Origin: Brienomyrus brachyistius
Lineage: Eukaryota > Chordata > Actinopteri > Osteoglossiformes > Mormyridae
Direction: 5' to 3'
Length of the DNA stretch: 64,000 nt
Assembly (NCBI RefSeq): GCF_023856365.1
Contig: NC_064543.1
Location: 10,023,459-10,087,458 of the forward strand
In this document: positions 44,455 through 63,494 of the stretch, piece by piece
Layout of the letters: each line of letters begins with the position of its first letter
Numbering within the stretch: the stretch's first letter is position 1
The notes under the pieces: generated by a model
Databases searched by the model: none
What the model was told of the DNA's origin: nothing
Seen by the model: the letters and a program-made list of their open reading frames with translations, nothing else
Program-made: the position numbers and the translations under genes

Positions 44455-44835
44455 ATGTAAATGCGCGCCGTAGTTACGGTGTGTCACTGTTCCTGCGAAG
44501 GCAGTAGTGGATGTTAGCCGCTATCGCTAGCCGCCCCGGTGACGGCAGCAGCCGGCCGCCTCCCACGGTATCAGCGCCAGGTACGGCCGCTGGACTTACC
44601 CCATTAGTGTTTCGCCATACAGCCAAAACTGGAAGACATTTGTACTTCTCCACCTACTAAAAACAGCAACCGTGCTTTTAATTGCAGAGCCGCCGCTGGT
44701 TCTGGTATTCATTTAAGGAGCTGCGAATTGCGGTGACGGAAGACGCGTTTCTATGGTGGACGCCGCTGGTGGGGATGCCGCTTCGGTGCTGCCCTCTAGT
44801 GTACGGACTCGTGCAGCGATGGGGACGGAGAGCTC
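44455..44835. promoter_or_regulatory. CpG-rich stretch, candidate def8 promoter
   Basis: A dense block of CG dinucleotides (for example around 44515-44595 and 44720-44830), about 1 kb upstream of the def8 coding start and unlike the AT-rich surroundings. This is expected for a housekeeping promoter. It may serve an antisense transcript too: a cag|gtacgg donor-like site lies on the + strand near 44580. Confidence 0.4.
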
Positions 44836-45429
44836 ACCCCCCCCAAGCTAACACCACGCTGCTTCGTTATAGTAGACTGATTATAATACAGCATTTATAT
44901 TCATATCTCCTTTCAGATATATGCAGTTCCATTACCCGGGAATGTAGCTCCTCTTCTTAATCTATGTAAAAATGTAATTATTCCAGTGTTGCACTTAGGA
45001 AGCATCTGGCCAACTGAATGTATTATTCATGATCCCCAGTGTCTTACGTGAGCATGAAAATCTTTTATCAGATTTCAGCTATTACCATTGAAAGCCTTCT
45101 AAGGCTTAATGGATTCGGACTACAGAAGTAATGAGACACTGAGTGTGAGAGGAGCTCCTCAGCTTTGAGGCTACCTTAACAGAAACTTGAATGGTTACTG
45201 GTTGGGTGGACATAGCTGTCTGCCAAGATTCTGAGAGGGAACTATATGATTATGATTTGAGAAAACAGAAGAAATTATTACTAGTTTTTATTGTGTTACT
45301 CTTAATTTGCACATGTTCTAATATTAAATTGTGTTTTTTATTCTAATCCAAAGTACACTTGCTACCCAGATAAACAGCTTTAAACATTTCTTTGGACTGC
45401 CTAAGACTTTTGCACAGTACTGTAGTATC

Positions 45430-45560
45430 AAGGGTGCCGTAAAGGGGGGGAAAGTTAGGATGATTCCAAAGGCCCCAGGAGCCCTAAAAATGTTTTTGGA
45501 ACATAATTGGATTTGTCTGGGTTGGGTGCCCAAAATCTCTAGCCATGCCCCTGTATTGTA
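45430..45560. mobile_element. MITE-like fragment between def8 and tubb3
   Basis: 'aagggtgccgtaaagggggg' at the left and 'ctctagccatgcccctgt' at the right resemble the ends of a common fish DNA element. Both ends are decayed. Confidence 0.35.
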
Positions 45561-45634
45561 CACTAACTCTAAATTAAGTCTGTTTTTTAAAAAAAAAAAA
45601 AAAAAATAGAATAAAATAAATAAATAAATACTAG

Positions 45635-45895
45635 AACTCGTGGCCATAAGTGGAAATTAACTGGAGAATATTTTAAAACGAATTTGAAGAAGAACTTCTT
45701 TGCACAGCGTGTAGTCAGAGTATGGAAAAGTCCTCCTGCTAGTGTAGCACAAGCTAAAACCCTGGGTTCCTTTAAATCAGAGCTAGAAAAGATTTTAATA
45801 ACTCTGAGCTATTAGTTAAGTTCTTCCCAAACGAGCTTGATGTGCCAAATTACCTCCTCTCGTTTGTAAATTTCTTATGTTCTTAAAACTATTTA
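45635..45895 (+). mobile_element. 3' end of a LINE ORF2 (CR1/L2-like)
   Basis: The + strand encodes an open stretch KKNFFAQRVVRVWKSPPASV then AQAKTLGSFKSELEKIL, the typical C-terminal segment of CR1/L2-type ORF2 proteins. A short 3' region follows, ending in 'ttcttatgttctta'. It is 5'-truncated, as expected for LINE insertions. Confidence 0.65.
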
Positions 45896-47478
45896 ATTAT
45901 TTAATTTTTTTCCCTCCAAACATTATAAAATTAAGATTTTGAATATCCCCCATAGTTCGCTCTTTTCACTTGTTTCCAGTATCCAGGCTTTTTGGAAGCC
46001 AGATGCTCTTTTGCCTTCTGGCAGATGAACATCTTGGACAGGAGGACCAACAGAAAGGTTTAGAATGCGGATGCAGGAGAATGAAGACGCCACTTAGTAC
46101 TGGAGCAGCAAAAGATGAATCGTCCACAGCTGGTCCCTGGGCCTCCGGGGATGCTGGCTTCATCATCATAGAGACATCAATAATTAAACATCCTCAAAGC
46201 TGGGAGATGAAGAAAAAGCCCCAGGAGACTCCACAGGCTGATAGAACATTAGATTTCATCGGATTCTAACCGCCTTGTCACTTTGGTACTGATTGTAATC
46301 ATTATCATATAAATACCAGATGTTAAATATTTATGATCAAAATATGCTCCAGGATTGTCTACTCTGGAGTATTTATGGATATTGGCAGAGACTGGATATT
46401 ACTGTAGGAAAACGTCGAACATTCAGAAACCTGCTGAATAAAATCTGAACCCAATAGAACTACTACTGCTAACCACTGGGGTTTATGTAATTCAGTGAAG
46501 ACACTCTGTCACTCTGTCCTTGTGCCTAAACCATCAGAACTTTTGGACAGTTTGTGTCTTTTTTCTCGAACATCTCTTGTGGCTACAACACAGCAGCTAA
46601 ATTAACCCGAAAAGATTTTCTGTCCTTATGAAAAGCACACAAAGTGGCACAGAGCCTTGTGACTCAACGGCTCCTTTTCACACAGAAAAATACATTAACC
46701 ACATCCTGCCCTCCACCCCCAGCTCGGCTACGTGTCAGTCTCCAATGGGCTGAATTAGGCTGACGAATGATAATGAGCGACACATAATTCATGAGCTTTA
46801 TCAAGGGTTATAATTGGTCAGCTCCTGCCATCGATGGAAGTATGTGGGATGTGTGCATGTATTTATTCAAAATCAAGAGGTCAGTAAGGAATTCCAAATA
46901 ATGTTTCAGACACAACGGGTCATCAGCTAACAGTTAATTTATATTCGCAGCATGAAAAAAACTGGGGAAGGGCACTTGGGCGTTTATAAAAAGAGCCAAT
47001 TGTGTCCTTGAGATAAAGATGTTATAGAGTATGGAGGCCATCTTACCCGTGACTTTTCATGACCAGTCACGTAAAGGCTGTCTGCATCAAAGAGCTTCAG
47101 GCCAATGGCGTTCCTATTATAAATGGTGGCTTTGTTCGTAATTACAATAACAGTTAGAGTCACATCGTGATCAGCCTTGTCCCTGGTTCTGAGGAAAGAT
47201 CAGAAACTACAAGAATGTCCTTGCTTCAAGCCAAAACTGCTTCCCATTACCGCGGCACAGCCCAGACAGGCATCACCTCTGGGAGCACTGGTATTTTTAT
47301 CTTTTATCTGTGTTATAAATCCTCATGGGATTATATCTGTCCATCATTATTCTCGTTAGATATCACCGAAAATAACTACTTAAAATCAAGGGGAAATGAA
47401 GCGTGAGGAAACTTTGAGATAATGACAACAAAAGAATCGAAAGCCGTTAAAACATATCCATTCTTTGTGAAATGTTTC

Positions 47479-47484
47479 TTTATT
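47479..47484 (-). promoter_or_regulatory. tubb3: candidate poly(A) signal of tubb3
   Basis: AATAAA on the minus strand 213 nt beyond the tubb3 stop codon, in AT-rich sequence. It is the first canonical hexamer after the stop that I noticed. A short 3'UTR is plausible. Confidence 0.45.
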
Positions 47485-47696
47485 TAGCACATTTTGACTA
47501 AATAGCCCATTTGGGAAATTCCTAAAAGACTCCCAGCAGGTCAAGGAATACCAGTGAGATGTAAGTGAACTAGTAACTGCTGCAGAGTGTTAGCAGCCAA
47601 ACTCTAATAGGAAAAGGTATGTAGAGAGCTATGGGACTGGGGGGGTGACTGAGCCCCATTTGCTCTTCAGGGGAGCATCAATTACTTCTAAAATGT

Positions 47697-55304
<7,608 letters not shown>

Positions 55305-55404
55305 CCTTTCCCTCTGTCCTGTGTGATTCCTGCGAGTGTGAAGGAGGAAATACGGGTCTGAGGTAAGCCGTCGGCAGAAGGCTCGCTATGCACCGACCGG
55401 AGGG

Positions 55405-55411
55405 TTTTATA
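55405..55411 (-). promoter_or_regulatory. tubb3: TATA box of tubb3
   Basis: TATAAAA on the minus strand in a GC-rich setting, about 100 nt upstream of the tubb3 ATG. This places the start site near 55380 and leaves a short 5'UTR of roughly 75 nt. Position and match are good; there is no transcript evidence. Confidence 0.65.
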
Positions 55412-55460
55412 GCGAGCTGCCGCCGCTGCGCCGCACTGCCTCACAAAAGAGGATGCTGAT

Positions 55461-55494
55461 TCTCCTGGGCGGGTGACGTCACCCGCCCAGGAGA
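55461..55494. promoter_or_regulatory. perfect 34-bp palindrome with central CRE and flanking GC boxes
   Basis: Seventeen bases on each side of 55477/55478 are exact reverse complements. The centre is the full CREB/ATF octamer TGACGTCA (55474-55481), flanked by GGGCGGG and CCCGCCC Sp/KLF-type boxes. The site lies about 50 bp upstream of the tubb3 TATA box, so it is a likely proximal promoter element; function is inferred. Confidence 0.7.
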
Positions 55495-55641
55495 CCGGCG
55501 AGGCTCTGACCAATGAGAGGCCGGCCAGCGCCGCGCTGCGAAACCTCTGCGGTTCCGGCAGCATCAGCACCGACGGGCCGCGGGGCAGCGCTTCAGGTAT
55601 TCATTGTATAGCTAGATTGCTAATGGAGGGGCTGATCAATT

Positions 55642-55683
55642 CTTATATATATATATATATATATAAGAATACACACACATATA
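55642..55683. repeat. (TA)n/(CA)n microsatellite upstream of tubb3
   Basis: A TA run bounded by TTCT and AGAA, so the whole block is palindromic, followed by (CA)n. Confidence 0.85.
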
Positions 55684-55764
55684 ACAAATAAATATATAAA
55701 TAATACATAAATTATGATGCACATTTTTGCTGCATATTCTACATCTCTGAAGTAGTTCAGATCC

Positions 55765-55850
55765 ATCCATCTTCCGACTGTATATCCTGGGCGCTCGGGG
55801 CTAGAGCCTACTATAAAGAGTACAAGGCATAAGGTACACCTTGAAGGCTT
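55765..55850. repeat. fragment of the same interspersed repeat upstream of tubb3
   Basis: 'catccatcttccgactg' then 'tatcctgggcgctcggggctagagcc' is the 3' part of the family. Confidence 0.35.
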
Positions 55851-56204
55851 TACGAACAAGCACACACACATACTTAGAAATAATCAACCTGGCATTAACC
55901 TAACTACATGTAATTTACCTAGTTTGCCCCCATTAAAGCAAGAAATATTACTAAAATCTTGGAGTTGCATAACCCCATTGAAATAACTGTAAGGCGAAAT
56001 CAGAAAAAAAGAGTTGTAGGTGAAACATACAGAAGAGCGCTGTTTTATGAATTTTTAATTTGTCGCTACGGAAGCTGCCATTTTCGTGTCAATAAGGAAT
56101 TAAGCATTGATTCCTATGGGACTGAAAGTCGGCCTTAGAACAAAGCAAGGGCTGACGTCAGGTCCGAACATTTCCCTTCTTTATTACCACATGCATCGAA
56201 GACC

Positions 56205-56395
56205 GCGCCCCCTCTGCCTCTCACTCAGTGCTCAGACGCGGTCCCTCTGCCCCTCACTCAGTGCTCAGACGCGCCCTCCCCTGCTCCTCACTCAGTGCTC
56301 AGACGCGGCCCCTCTGCCCCTCACTCAGTACTCAGACGCGGCCCCCCCTGCTCCATACTCAGTGCTCAGACGCGGCCCCTCTGCCCCTCACCCTT
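56205..56395. repeat. about 36-bp minisatellite, 5 units
   Basis: Units of 'ctcactcagtgctcagacgcg' followed by a C-rich part of variable length, about 0.9 kb upstream of tubb3. Confidence 0.8.
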
Positions 56396-57284
56396 TATAT
56401 TACCAAGTTGCTTCTGGGAAGCTTTACTATGTTCCGGATGGTAGTAACAGCATCAGCATCATAAAAAGGAAACTCCAAGGAGTAATCATAATAAAATATT
56501 AATAATAATAATAATAAACTTTACAACTTTATTTCCGTTAAGGAGCAGGTTATGTGTACAGACATTTCAGAAAGGGAGGGGTTTATGTACTATGAACATA
56601 TCTAAACTAGGATTTCATCAATTCCAATCCCCCCGTCATTAATGTGTTTAGTTTTTATCTCTTTTATTCCCTTGAATGCGCTTATATAAAAAGACCCTAC
56701 AAAAGATAGGAATAGTACCGGTGAGATACTTAAACATATTTAAATTCTTGCTACGTGTTCCAATAGCAGTTAAGTTTTATTGTTTAACCAAAATCAAAAC
56801 GGCTGTTCCAGTTCGTCATTTTCCTAACAGAACTCTATGCTCTTTTAGACTCTGTTTTAATGATGATGAAGACGATTATGATGGATGACTGGAGTTGGCT
56901 TTCTTACTGAAGTTTAGCGTTTACTCTTTCCCGAGCGTTGCAGGCAGAATGCTGGAGAACCCCGAGCAGGTGGCCGTGGACAGATGAAGGCTCTGCCTGG
57001 GGGTGGACCGGAAGTGACCCCGCTTAGTCAGAGCCTCGAAAGTTAGCAGCCCCTGACAGTTCTGACAGGACCAAAAAGTTATTTTAGTGTTTTATGGAAA
57101 GCAGCGACCCCTAGCGGTTCCCTGGAACCTAAGAATGTTTCATATTTCCATTTTCATTTGCGTTTTAAAGGAAATTTGAACATTTGATTCCAGGTAATGA
57201 CTTTCCCTTGTGGTGACTCTCTGAAGGCACACCAAATCTCTGACAGTGGAATGAAATCCCAAACTGCATCCGGTAATTAGATTT

Positions 57285-57410
57285 CCTTTCAGCCTTCAGG
57301 AAACACCTCAAAACCCATCTGTTCCAGGAACACCTCTGCTCTCCTACAGCCCTACGTTTGCCTTGCTGGTCTCTTATGATCCTCTTATGATCACTGTCCT
57401 TTGAGCGAAT
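57285..57410 (+). mobile_element. LINE ORF2 C-terminal fragment
   Basis: The frame reads FRKHLKTHLFQEHL, a motif found at the C-terminus of fish non-LTR retrotransposon ORF2 proteins. It is a short relic without a visible tail. Confidence 0.4.
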
Positions 57411-58549
57411 AATCCCGTTTGGTTGCTTGAAATGCTTGAAATGCATTATATAGCTCTTGCTCTGATACACACTACTTACACCTCTTACTGAATATTCTTT
57501 AGAAGCTCAGTTTAGCTGCACTTATGCCTCGTTGACTCCTTGACAGTTACATGCTTGTAATTTGCTATTTGCAGGGAAATTTAGAGAGGTCAATTATCCT
57601 AAGTGCATGCCTTAGCATTGTGTAAGGAAACACATATAAAATCCACACACACATTGAAGGTTGGAGTTGAACAGATTCAAAGGCAGTATGAGGTAACAGT
57701 GCTACCCAATGATTTACCAGCATACCAAATAAGTGCTTTGTGCAACACCTTTCATTTAGGGATAATTACAGCATATTACCCAGTGAAGCCTTCTTCTCGG
57801 GGTCCATTAATGACTGCACTCCATCTCTACAAATGTACCTGTATAAAAATATAACCATGGAGACAGTAATGTGTCTGATTACAATTTGGCCCCTATTCTT
57901 GTTTTAGCCATACTTGATAATTAAAATAATTTATGGTAATATGGATTAAAAAGAGGCAGGAAAACTAGCCATTTTCACATTGCCTCTACCTTCCTACAGA
58001 CCCATGGGCTCTCCAAACTAAAATAGCTACCTTAATAAACAGTTTCTTTCCCTTGCATCAGAGTACAGGCTACAGTAATCCTTTATGAAAGAGCTGCTGT
58101 CCAGACAAGATGCCGTCACCTGTGGCTCCCTGGTTACTTGCATGCATCACTGCATCATCACACATGCTAGAATCCGTCGTGTTACATTGCAACACTTATT
58201 CTGAATTAGGCTGTAAGAAAACACTGATTTTCTTGCGTTTCAGAGCCTTCTCGATCAGTAGGGAAAAGTCAGCAGTAGAAGGTCACGTCTTTCAATGGAG
58301 CCCCAGTCAGTGGTCCATCAGTGATAACAGTATGGGCAACTAGAATATCCGTTGACGTCATGTATTGACTGGACAGAAGGTTCTGTGCATTTTACTTCAT
58401 TTGACCGAGTAATGCAGCATGATAGCAGAAGACAGGTGGAACTCTATGTGTGTCACTAAGTACTAGACCTCACGGACAGTAAAGTACTGCAGTTTAAACA
58501 CTGGCCTTGAGAAGATGTGAAACATTTTGTATTCGTTGAGGTCATGTGT

Positions 58550-58864
58550 GTCACGATGCAAAGGATGAAGAACTCGGGAGCAAGCGGTGAGGTGAACTGA
58601 AAGAGGTTTTATTAAACTGAGGAACAAAGACTGGCAATGAACAGGATTATATGGTATCACTACAGATGGCCGGGAACATGGGAAGGCACAGACAACACGA
58701 AGTGTTAACATCAGTGCCTGGATTAGGGAACATAGCACTGGGAAGCATTTAAATACATGACTAACGAGGGAGCTAAAGCAAGGCAGCTGGGTGTGATTAA
58801 CACGAGGGTTAGGAACGGGAGGTAAGACAACTGAAACAGGAGAGCCAGATGGGTAGGTTGTGAC
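58550..58864. mobile_element. non-autonomous element with TGTCACGA...TTGTGACA ends
   Basis: The ends TGTCACGA and TTGTGACA are near-perfect inverted repeats around a 315-bp body with 'gaggttttattaaactgagg' and 'atttaaatacatgactaac'. This is the layout of a common short fish DNA element. It is intergenic between tubb3 and mc1r. Confidence 0.5.
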
Positions 58865-59284
58865 AATACGTGGCTCTAGACCATATTTAAGGTGGCTTCA
58901 GCCCCCCCTGAAAAATAATTACTCAAAAACATTTTGCAATCTGTCCAATATTTTCATGTATATTTCATACTCCTTGATCAGCAAATTTTATCATGGGGGA
59001 CCCCAGCTTGGCAAATTTACTCAAGACCTGGGGGGGGGGGGTCTTTTGTATTTTTTCTATAGGCTGAGCCAAATGAGATTATTTTAACACTATTTAACAC
59101 TAAGGCCCGAGTCAGAAAAAAATATATATTTCAACACTAAAATAAATGATAACTGTCTTGGAAACCAGTGGATAAAGATCTTCATGTGTTTTCCATTTCA
59201 AAGTATACACTGGAACAGGTGGAAATTCAGACGCTTTTCATTAAGCACGGCAGACGTTTTTAAGAGAGTCTGCAGGGGGGAGCT

Positions 59285-59350
59285 GGGGGGGGGGGGGGGG
59301 TAAGTAGCAGACCATTGGGGGGGGGGGGGGGTAAGTAGCAGACCATTGGG
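59285..59350. repeat. duplicated poly-G plus 'taagtagcagaccatt'
   Basis: G runs of 16 (59285-59300) and 15 (59317-59331) are each followed by the same 16-base word, a tandem duplication of about 32 bp. Confidence 0.8.
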
Positions 59351-59689
59351 GGGTGCTGCATAGGAGGCTCAGTTGCAGGAAAAGTGGGGGACAAACCAGG
59401 AGCGTTTCTGGCTATTGAAAAAAATCAGTGTCAAATTTAGGCTTAAAATACTCGGGGCTATAGTCCTGCGTCATCGGACCTAATGATGCCTGTGCCACAG
59501 ACTTACCGTAATGTCCCTCACGTAGCCTCCGCTTCACGACAGAAAAGACCCAGAATCACAACATTAATAACATATAAGAAAAACCCCAAAAAACCTTTTT
59601 GGGCTGCTGTATTTAAGGGCTATCAGAACAGGCTGAAGAGGCTACGGTAGCCCCAAGATCTGACAGAATAAAGGGTGCAGCCCAGGGAC

Positions 59690-60050
59690 AGTTTGTTCCC
59701 CAACATACAAACAACAGTAATGTACCCCCAACGGTACAAAAATGTTTCCAGGGTCCAACTCTGTACCTTAAAAGATACATTTACCTACAGCCATGGGCGT
59801 CGCCACCATTAAATCTCACATGTCCCCCTCACATTTCATAATTATTCGTTTGGACCCCCCCCCCCACCCACATTTAATATAAAATATTAGTTTTATGCCA
59901 GTGTGTCCCCTTCACATTCAAAATGCTTCTCACGCCCCTGCCAACAGCTAGGGTTGAACTGGCAGACCATTGAGGGTTAAGCCCCAGAGACAAGTAATTA
60001 CACCCTCAAAGTTACATATTGGTACTTTTTTCTGACTGTGTCTACATTCA
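59690..60050. mobile_element. diverged copy of the 60675 MITE split by a nested insertion
   Basis: 59705-59788 and 59943-60048 align with successive parts of 60675-60955 ('taatgtac...caacggtacaaa' and 'agaccattgagggt...gccccag'). About 155 bp between them (approximately 59789-59942) is foreign. That insert has CATGGGCG at one end and CGCCCCTG at the other, so it is probably another small DNA element. Confidence 0.5.
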
Positions 60051-60674
60051 CTGGTGAACCGGATCGTGACTCCTGTGGATAATGTTGTCTTATCCTCGCT
60101 CTTCTACTGAGGTGGTCCATTACTTTTAGAACAAACTGCTGGCAAATTGCTATGCTTTCTGCTGCAGCTGGGTATATTAGTTAATCAAAGGCACGTGCTT
60201 CCGTCTGCCTCAGCCGAAGTGAGAGGAATTCCTATTTGATGCATGTTCGGGCTTCAAACAAAAACTGTTTGTTTATATCAAAGGTCCCTGTTGTTCCGTA
60301 ACATTCCTCAGGCTTGGGGTCTTCTAAAATATCTCAGCTTGGCCTGAAGAAAGATACGGGGGCCTCATGAAGGTGGGGGCAGTGACTCTCATCCCAGGAC
60401 ACGGTGGTGATGGTGGGTTTGCTTGACGGTTGTTTGTGGGCTTGTTATATGTTACATAGAGTAGAGCAACAATTGCACCAAAAACAGTTTGTTCAGTGCT
60501 GGGTTATTGTGAACTTGGAGAAAGCCTAGGAAATACAGCGGACAAGGCAGGGGAACTCCTGGGGAGGATGACAGAGCGCACACCTGTACACCCAAAAACA
60601 CAAAGGACAATTAAGACATTTCAATACACCTAACCACACCTGGGGCTATGAGGCCACCATGAGTTCCTTCTATA

Positions 60675-60955
60675 CACTCTCAGAAAAAAATGGTAAAACT
60701 TTGTACCTTTGCTTGTCACTGATGCTGTACCCTTGTATTTGTACCTTTTAATGTACAGAAATGGACTCTGAGGAACATCCCAACGGTACAAACAGCATTA
60801 ATGTACCATCAAGGGTACAGAAATGTTCCTCAGAGTCAAATTCTGTACCTGAAAAGGTACAATTACCTTCAGCTGGGGTACAAATAGCAGACCCTTGAGG
60901 GTACAGCCCCAGTGACAAGCAAAGGTACAAATTTGTACTCTTTTTGCTGAGAGTG
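60675..60955. mobile_element. MITE with long inverted repeats and TA target duplication
   Basis: Starts CACTCTCAGAAAAAAA and ends TTTTTGCTGAGAGTG. The arms share GTACCTTTGCTTGTCACTG and its complement over about 60 bp. It is flanked by TA on both sides (60673-60674, 60956-60957), as for Tc1/mariner-type insertion. Interior GGTAC words repeat in both orientations. Confidence 0.7.
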
Positions 60956-63494
60956 TAGTTTTATAACAATAACATTGTCCATGCAATAAATTCCCAAATA
61001 TTCAGTAAGTATATCATAGATTATGATATAAGATATAAAGTTATAAAATTCCTGCCTGTAAATATTCTGAAATGAATTTTCATGGTTCTAGAGGGCACTA
61101 ACCCCATAAAGATTATAACAAACCACATAGCAGCCATTGCATACTCTAGTTCCCAAGAGAAACATTTTTTTTGCAGCTCAAATGAAACACAATTATGCAT
61201 CTGCTTACAAACAGAAGATTGATGCCTAAAGTATCTGACGTGAGAATCTAATTTTATTCCAACACCAAAAGACATGATTGTGTATTGAGAATTCTGTTTT
61301 TGGAGCGCAGGGCACAAACATTTGAAATATTTTTTGATCTTTCCATAAATACATAACCCTTGGGTGATAAAAAGAGAAACTGTCACATAAATATCGGGGA
61401 TTTAAATAACAGTCAATGACTTAATTAAAGTTCTCTCCAACATCGTGACTGATCCTCCAGCAGTGTAGCGATGTTTTTTTTAACCCTTCCATGGTTGGTT
61501 GTTCAAAGGGGTCTTTGTTATAGCTGGCCTCCTGCAAACGACTGTCGCGATGTGACGATCATCATTTCAATGAAAGGTTTCTAAGAGCCTGCAGTATCCC
61601 CACAATGAGTAAACTGAGACAGATACCAGGCATTGTGACAAATTAAAAGACATTAAAACGAATTTTTAAAAAACATGTCCACTAATGTTGTAAAGGAACT
61701 GACAGACAGGGCATGAGGAAAACAGACAGTATGTGGTGTCCACCTTAATGTATTTGGCAATTTTCAGTCATTTTGAAAATCGCGTCTCCTGATCCATGGT
61801 TATATTCTTAAGAGGCAAGCTTTTCTTCATTAGCTAAAGGGATTTGCCTGATTCACCCTAAGATTTCCATAATGACTGTCATGCCCTCATCTCTCCTGAA
61901 GTTGTTCCTGGAACCTAGCCGCTATCTCCAAACGCAGCACTGCAATGTCCAGTTCTGTCCACTATTTGCTCCCTATGATGAATTTGACCACATTTAATCA
62001 TCTCACCATCATAAATCTTGTATGTGCCAGCAATATCCACTATAATACCTGACAGGACGTTAAAAAAAAGCTGCGTGTTCTTTGTTTCATTTCTACCCAA
62101 CGAAGGCTGTTTGACAATGTAGGTCCACAAAGATTATTTATAAATTCTAGAAACTATAACATTTGCACATTATATATCCTTATCCACCCAGTAACCTATA
62201 ACTAGTCAGTGGAAGCATAGACCGAGAATCGGTGTTCAACCACAGCAAATACTAATATACTAATAATTCACTTGAAATTTATTTGAATTCGCTTTGCACT
62301 GTGCACTTTGCAGACAGAGTACGAATTCTGCAGTTATTCCGCGCTCTATAAACCTGCGTAATCATTAAGTACAGCAGTGACACTCGCCCAAGACTCTCAG
62401 CAAGTTCTGAATGATGATTATGCAAATCAATATGCACAATTAATAATCCCATAATTATTCCACTGTGAAATATTAATGTTTTGAATAAGAACAGTCCGTT
62501 TTTTAAATAAACGTTTAAAATGCTTTTTCATAGCTTTTTTTTTACTTTAATGGCGTTGTTACAGCATATTCACTAACAATTTTATTTTAATAGAAGCAGT
62601 TAAACACGAAGAGAGAAATTAAACCCCAAACTCAAAACAGACAAAATAGAAATGACATTTAATTAACGAATCACACAATCATTTTATGTCAATTTATATT
62701 TATATACGAAAGTGTTGACTTTTGTACAAGAAAACAAACAAACAAAAACAAAAATATATATTTGCGTCCTGCTAAACATAATAGCATCTTATAGGCATAT
62801 ATGAAAAACGAAAGTATTAAGGCGATGACAGTGAAGGATTTGAGAACCTGGGAAGATAAGCTGTAATGTCGTGCTTAATAGATCACAGGAACCATCACAC
62901 ATTATTTGACACAGTTTGGGCTGCCAAATTCGTTAAATTAAGTCTTTTTTTATCCTCTGTATAAAATCCATAGATAAAAACGTTTTTTGCAATGGGATAA
63001 TTAATGACTTACAGCCACCCAACATTCAGAAAAAAAGAAATTAAAAGGTTTTCGGTTTTTATAAAACCACATCCAGTTTACATATAGAGCCATGCAGTAT
63101 TTCCGTTTAGATTGTCTAAAAAAATGTGTCTTTCAATATGCCAACACATCGGGCAATATCTTTTAACGAGGAAAAGGAAATATGTAGGAATCTGTAAGCG
63201 CGTTTCTTAAACTTCATGTGTCCTGCAATACCAAACTCTACAAACTACATGAATTCATAAATAATCGAGATATCCTCCACGAAAAAAAAAATTCGTTTAA
63301 CATTTTCGGCTACTATATTACCACGCATGTTTGTGTTAAACAAATAAGAAAATTATTCAAAACTGACATTCGCTTTAAGAATGGTTTGTTTCTCTCTTTT
63401 CCTCCCTGGCGTATAGAGAATTTCCGTGTAAATCGGGTCATTTTGTTGGCACGATATAGAGGCACATTTCCGTCTTCCGTCGGTGTGTTTCGCC

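Larger units (their letters stand above)
43498..47696. other. region between def8 start and tubb3 end
   Basis: Contains the presumed def8 promoter (about 44.5 kb), a MITE-like fragment, the LINE tail at 45635 and the tubb3 3'UTR. No other coding gene seen. Confidence 0.5.
55305..63494. other. 8.2-kb region between mc1r end and tubb3 start
   Basis: Tubb3 promoter at the left; repeats and MITEs from 55.6 to 61.0 kb. From about 61.0 to 63.4 kb the sequence is AT-rich and free of recognised repeats, and contains the mc1r 3'UTR. A POU octamer ATGCAAAT is at 62420-62427. Confidence 0.5.

Noticed and set aside
55620..55871. ORF upstream of tubb3
   Set aside because: Made of TA/CA microsatellite and interspersed repeat.
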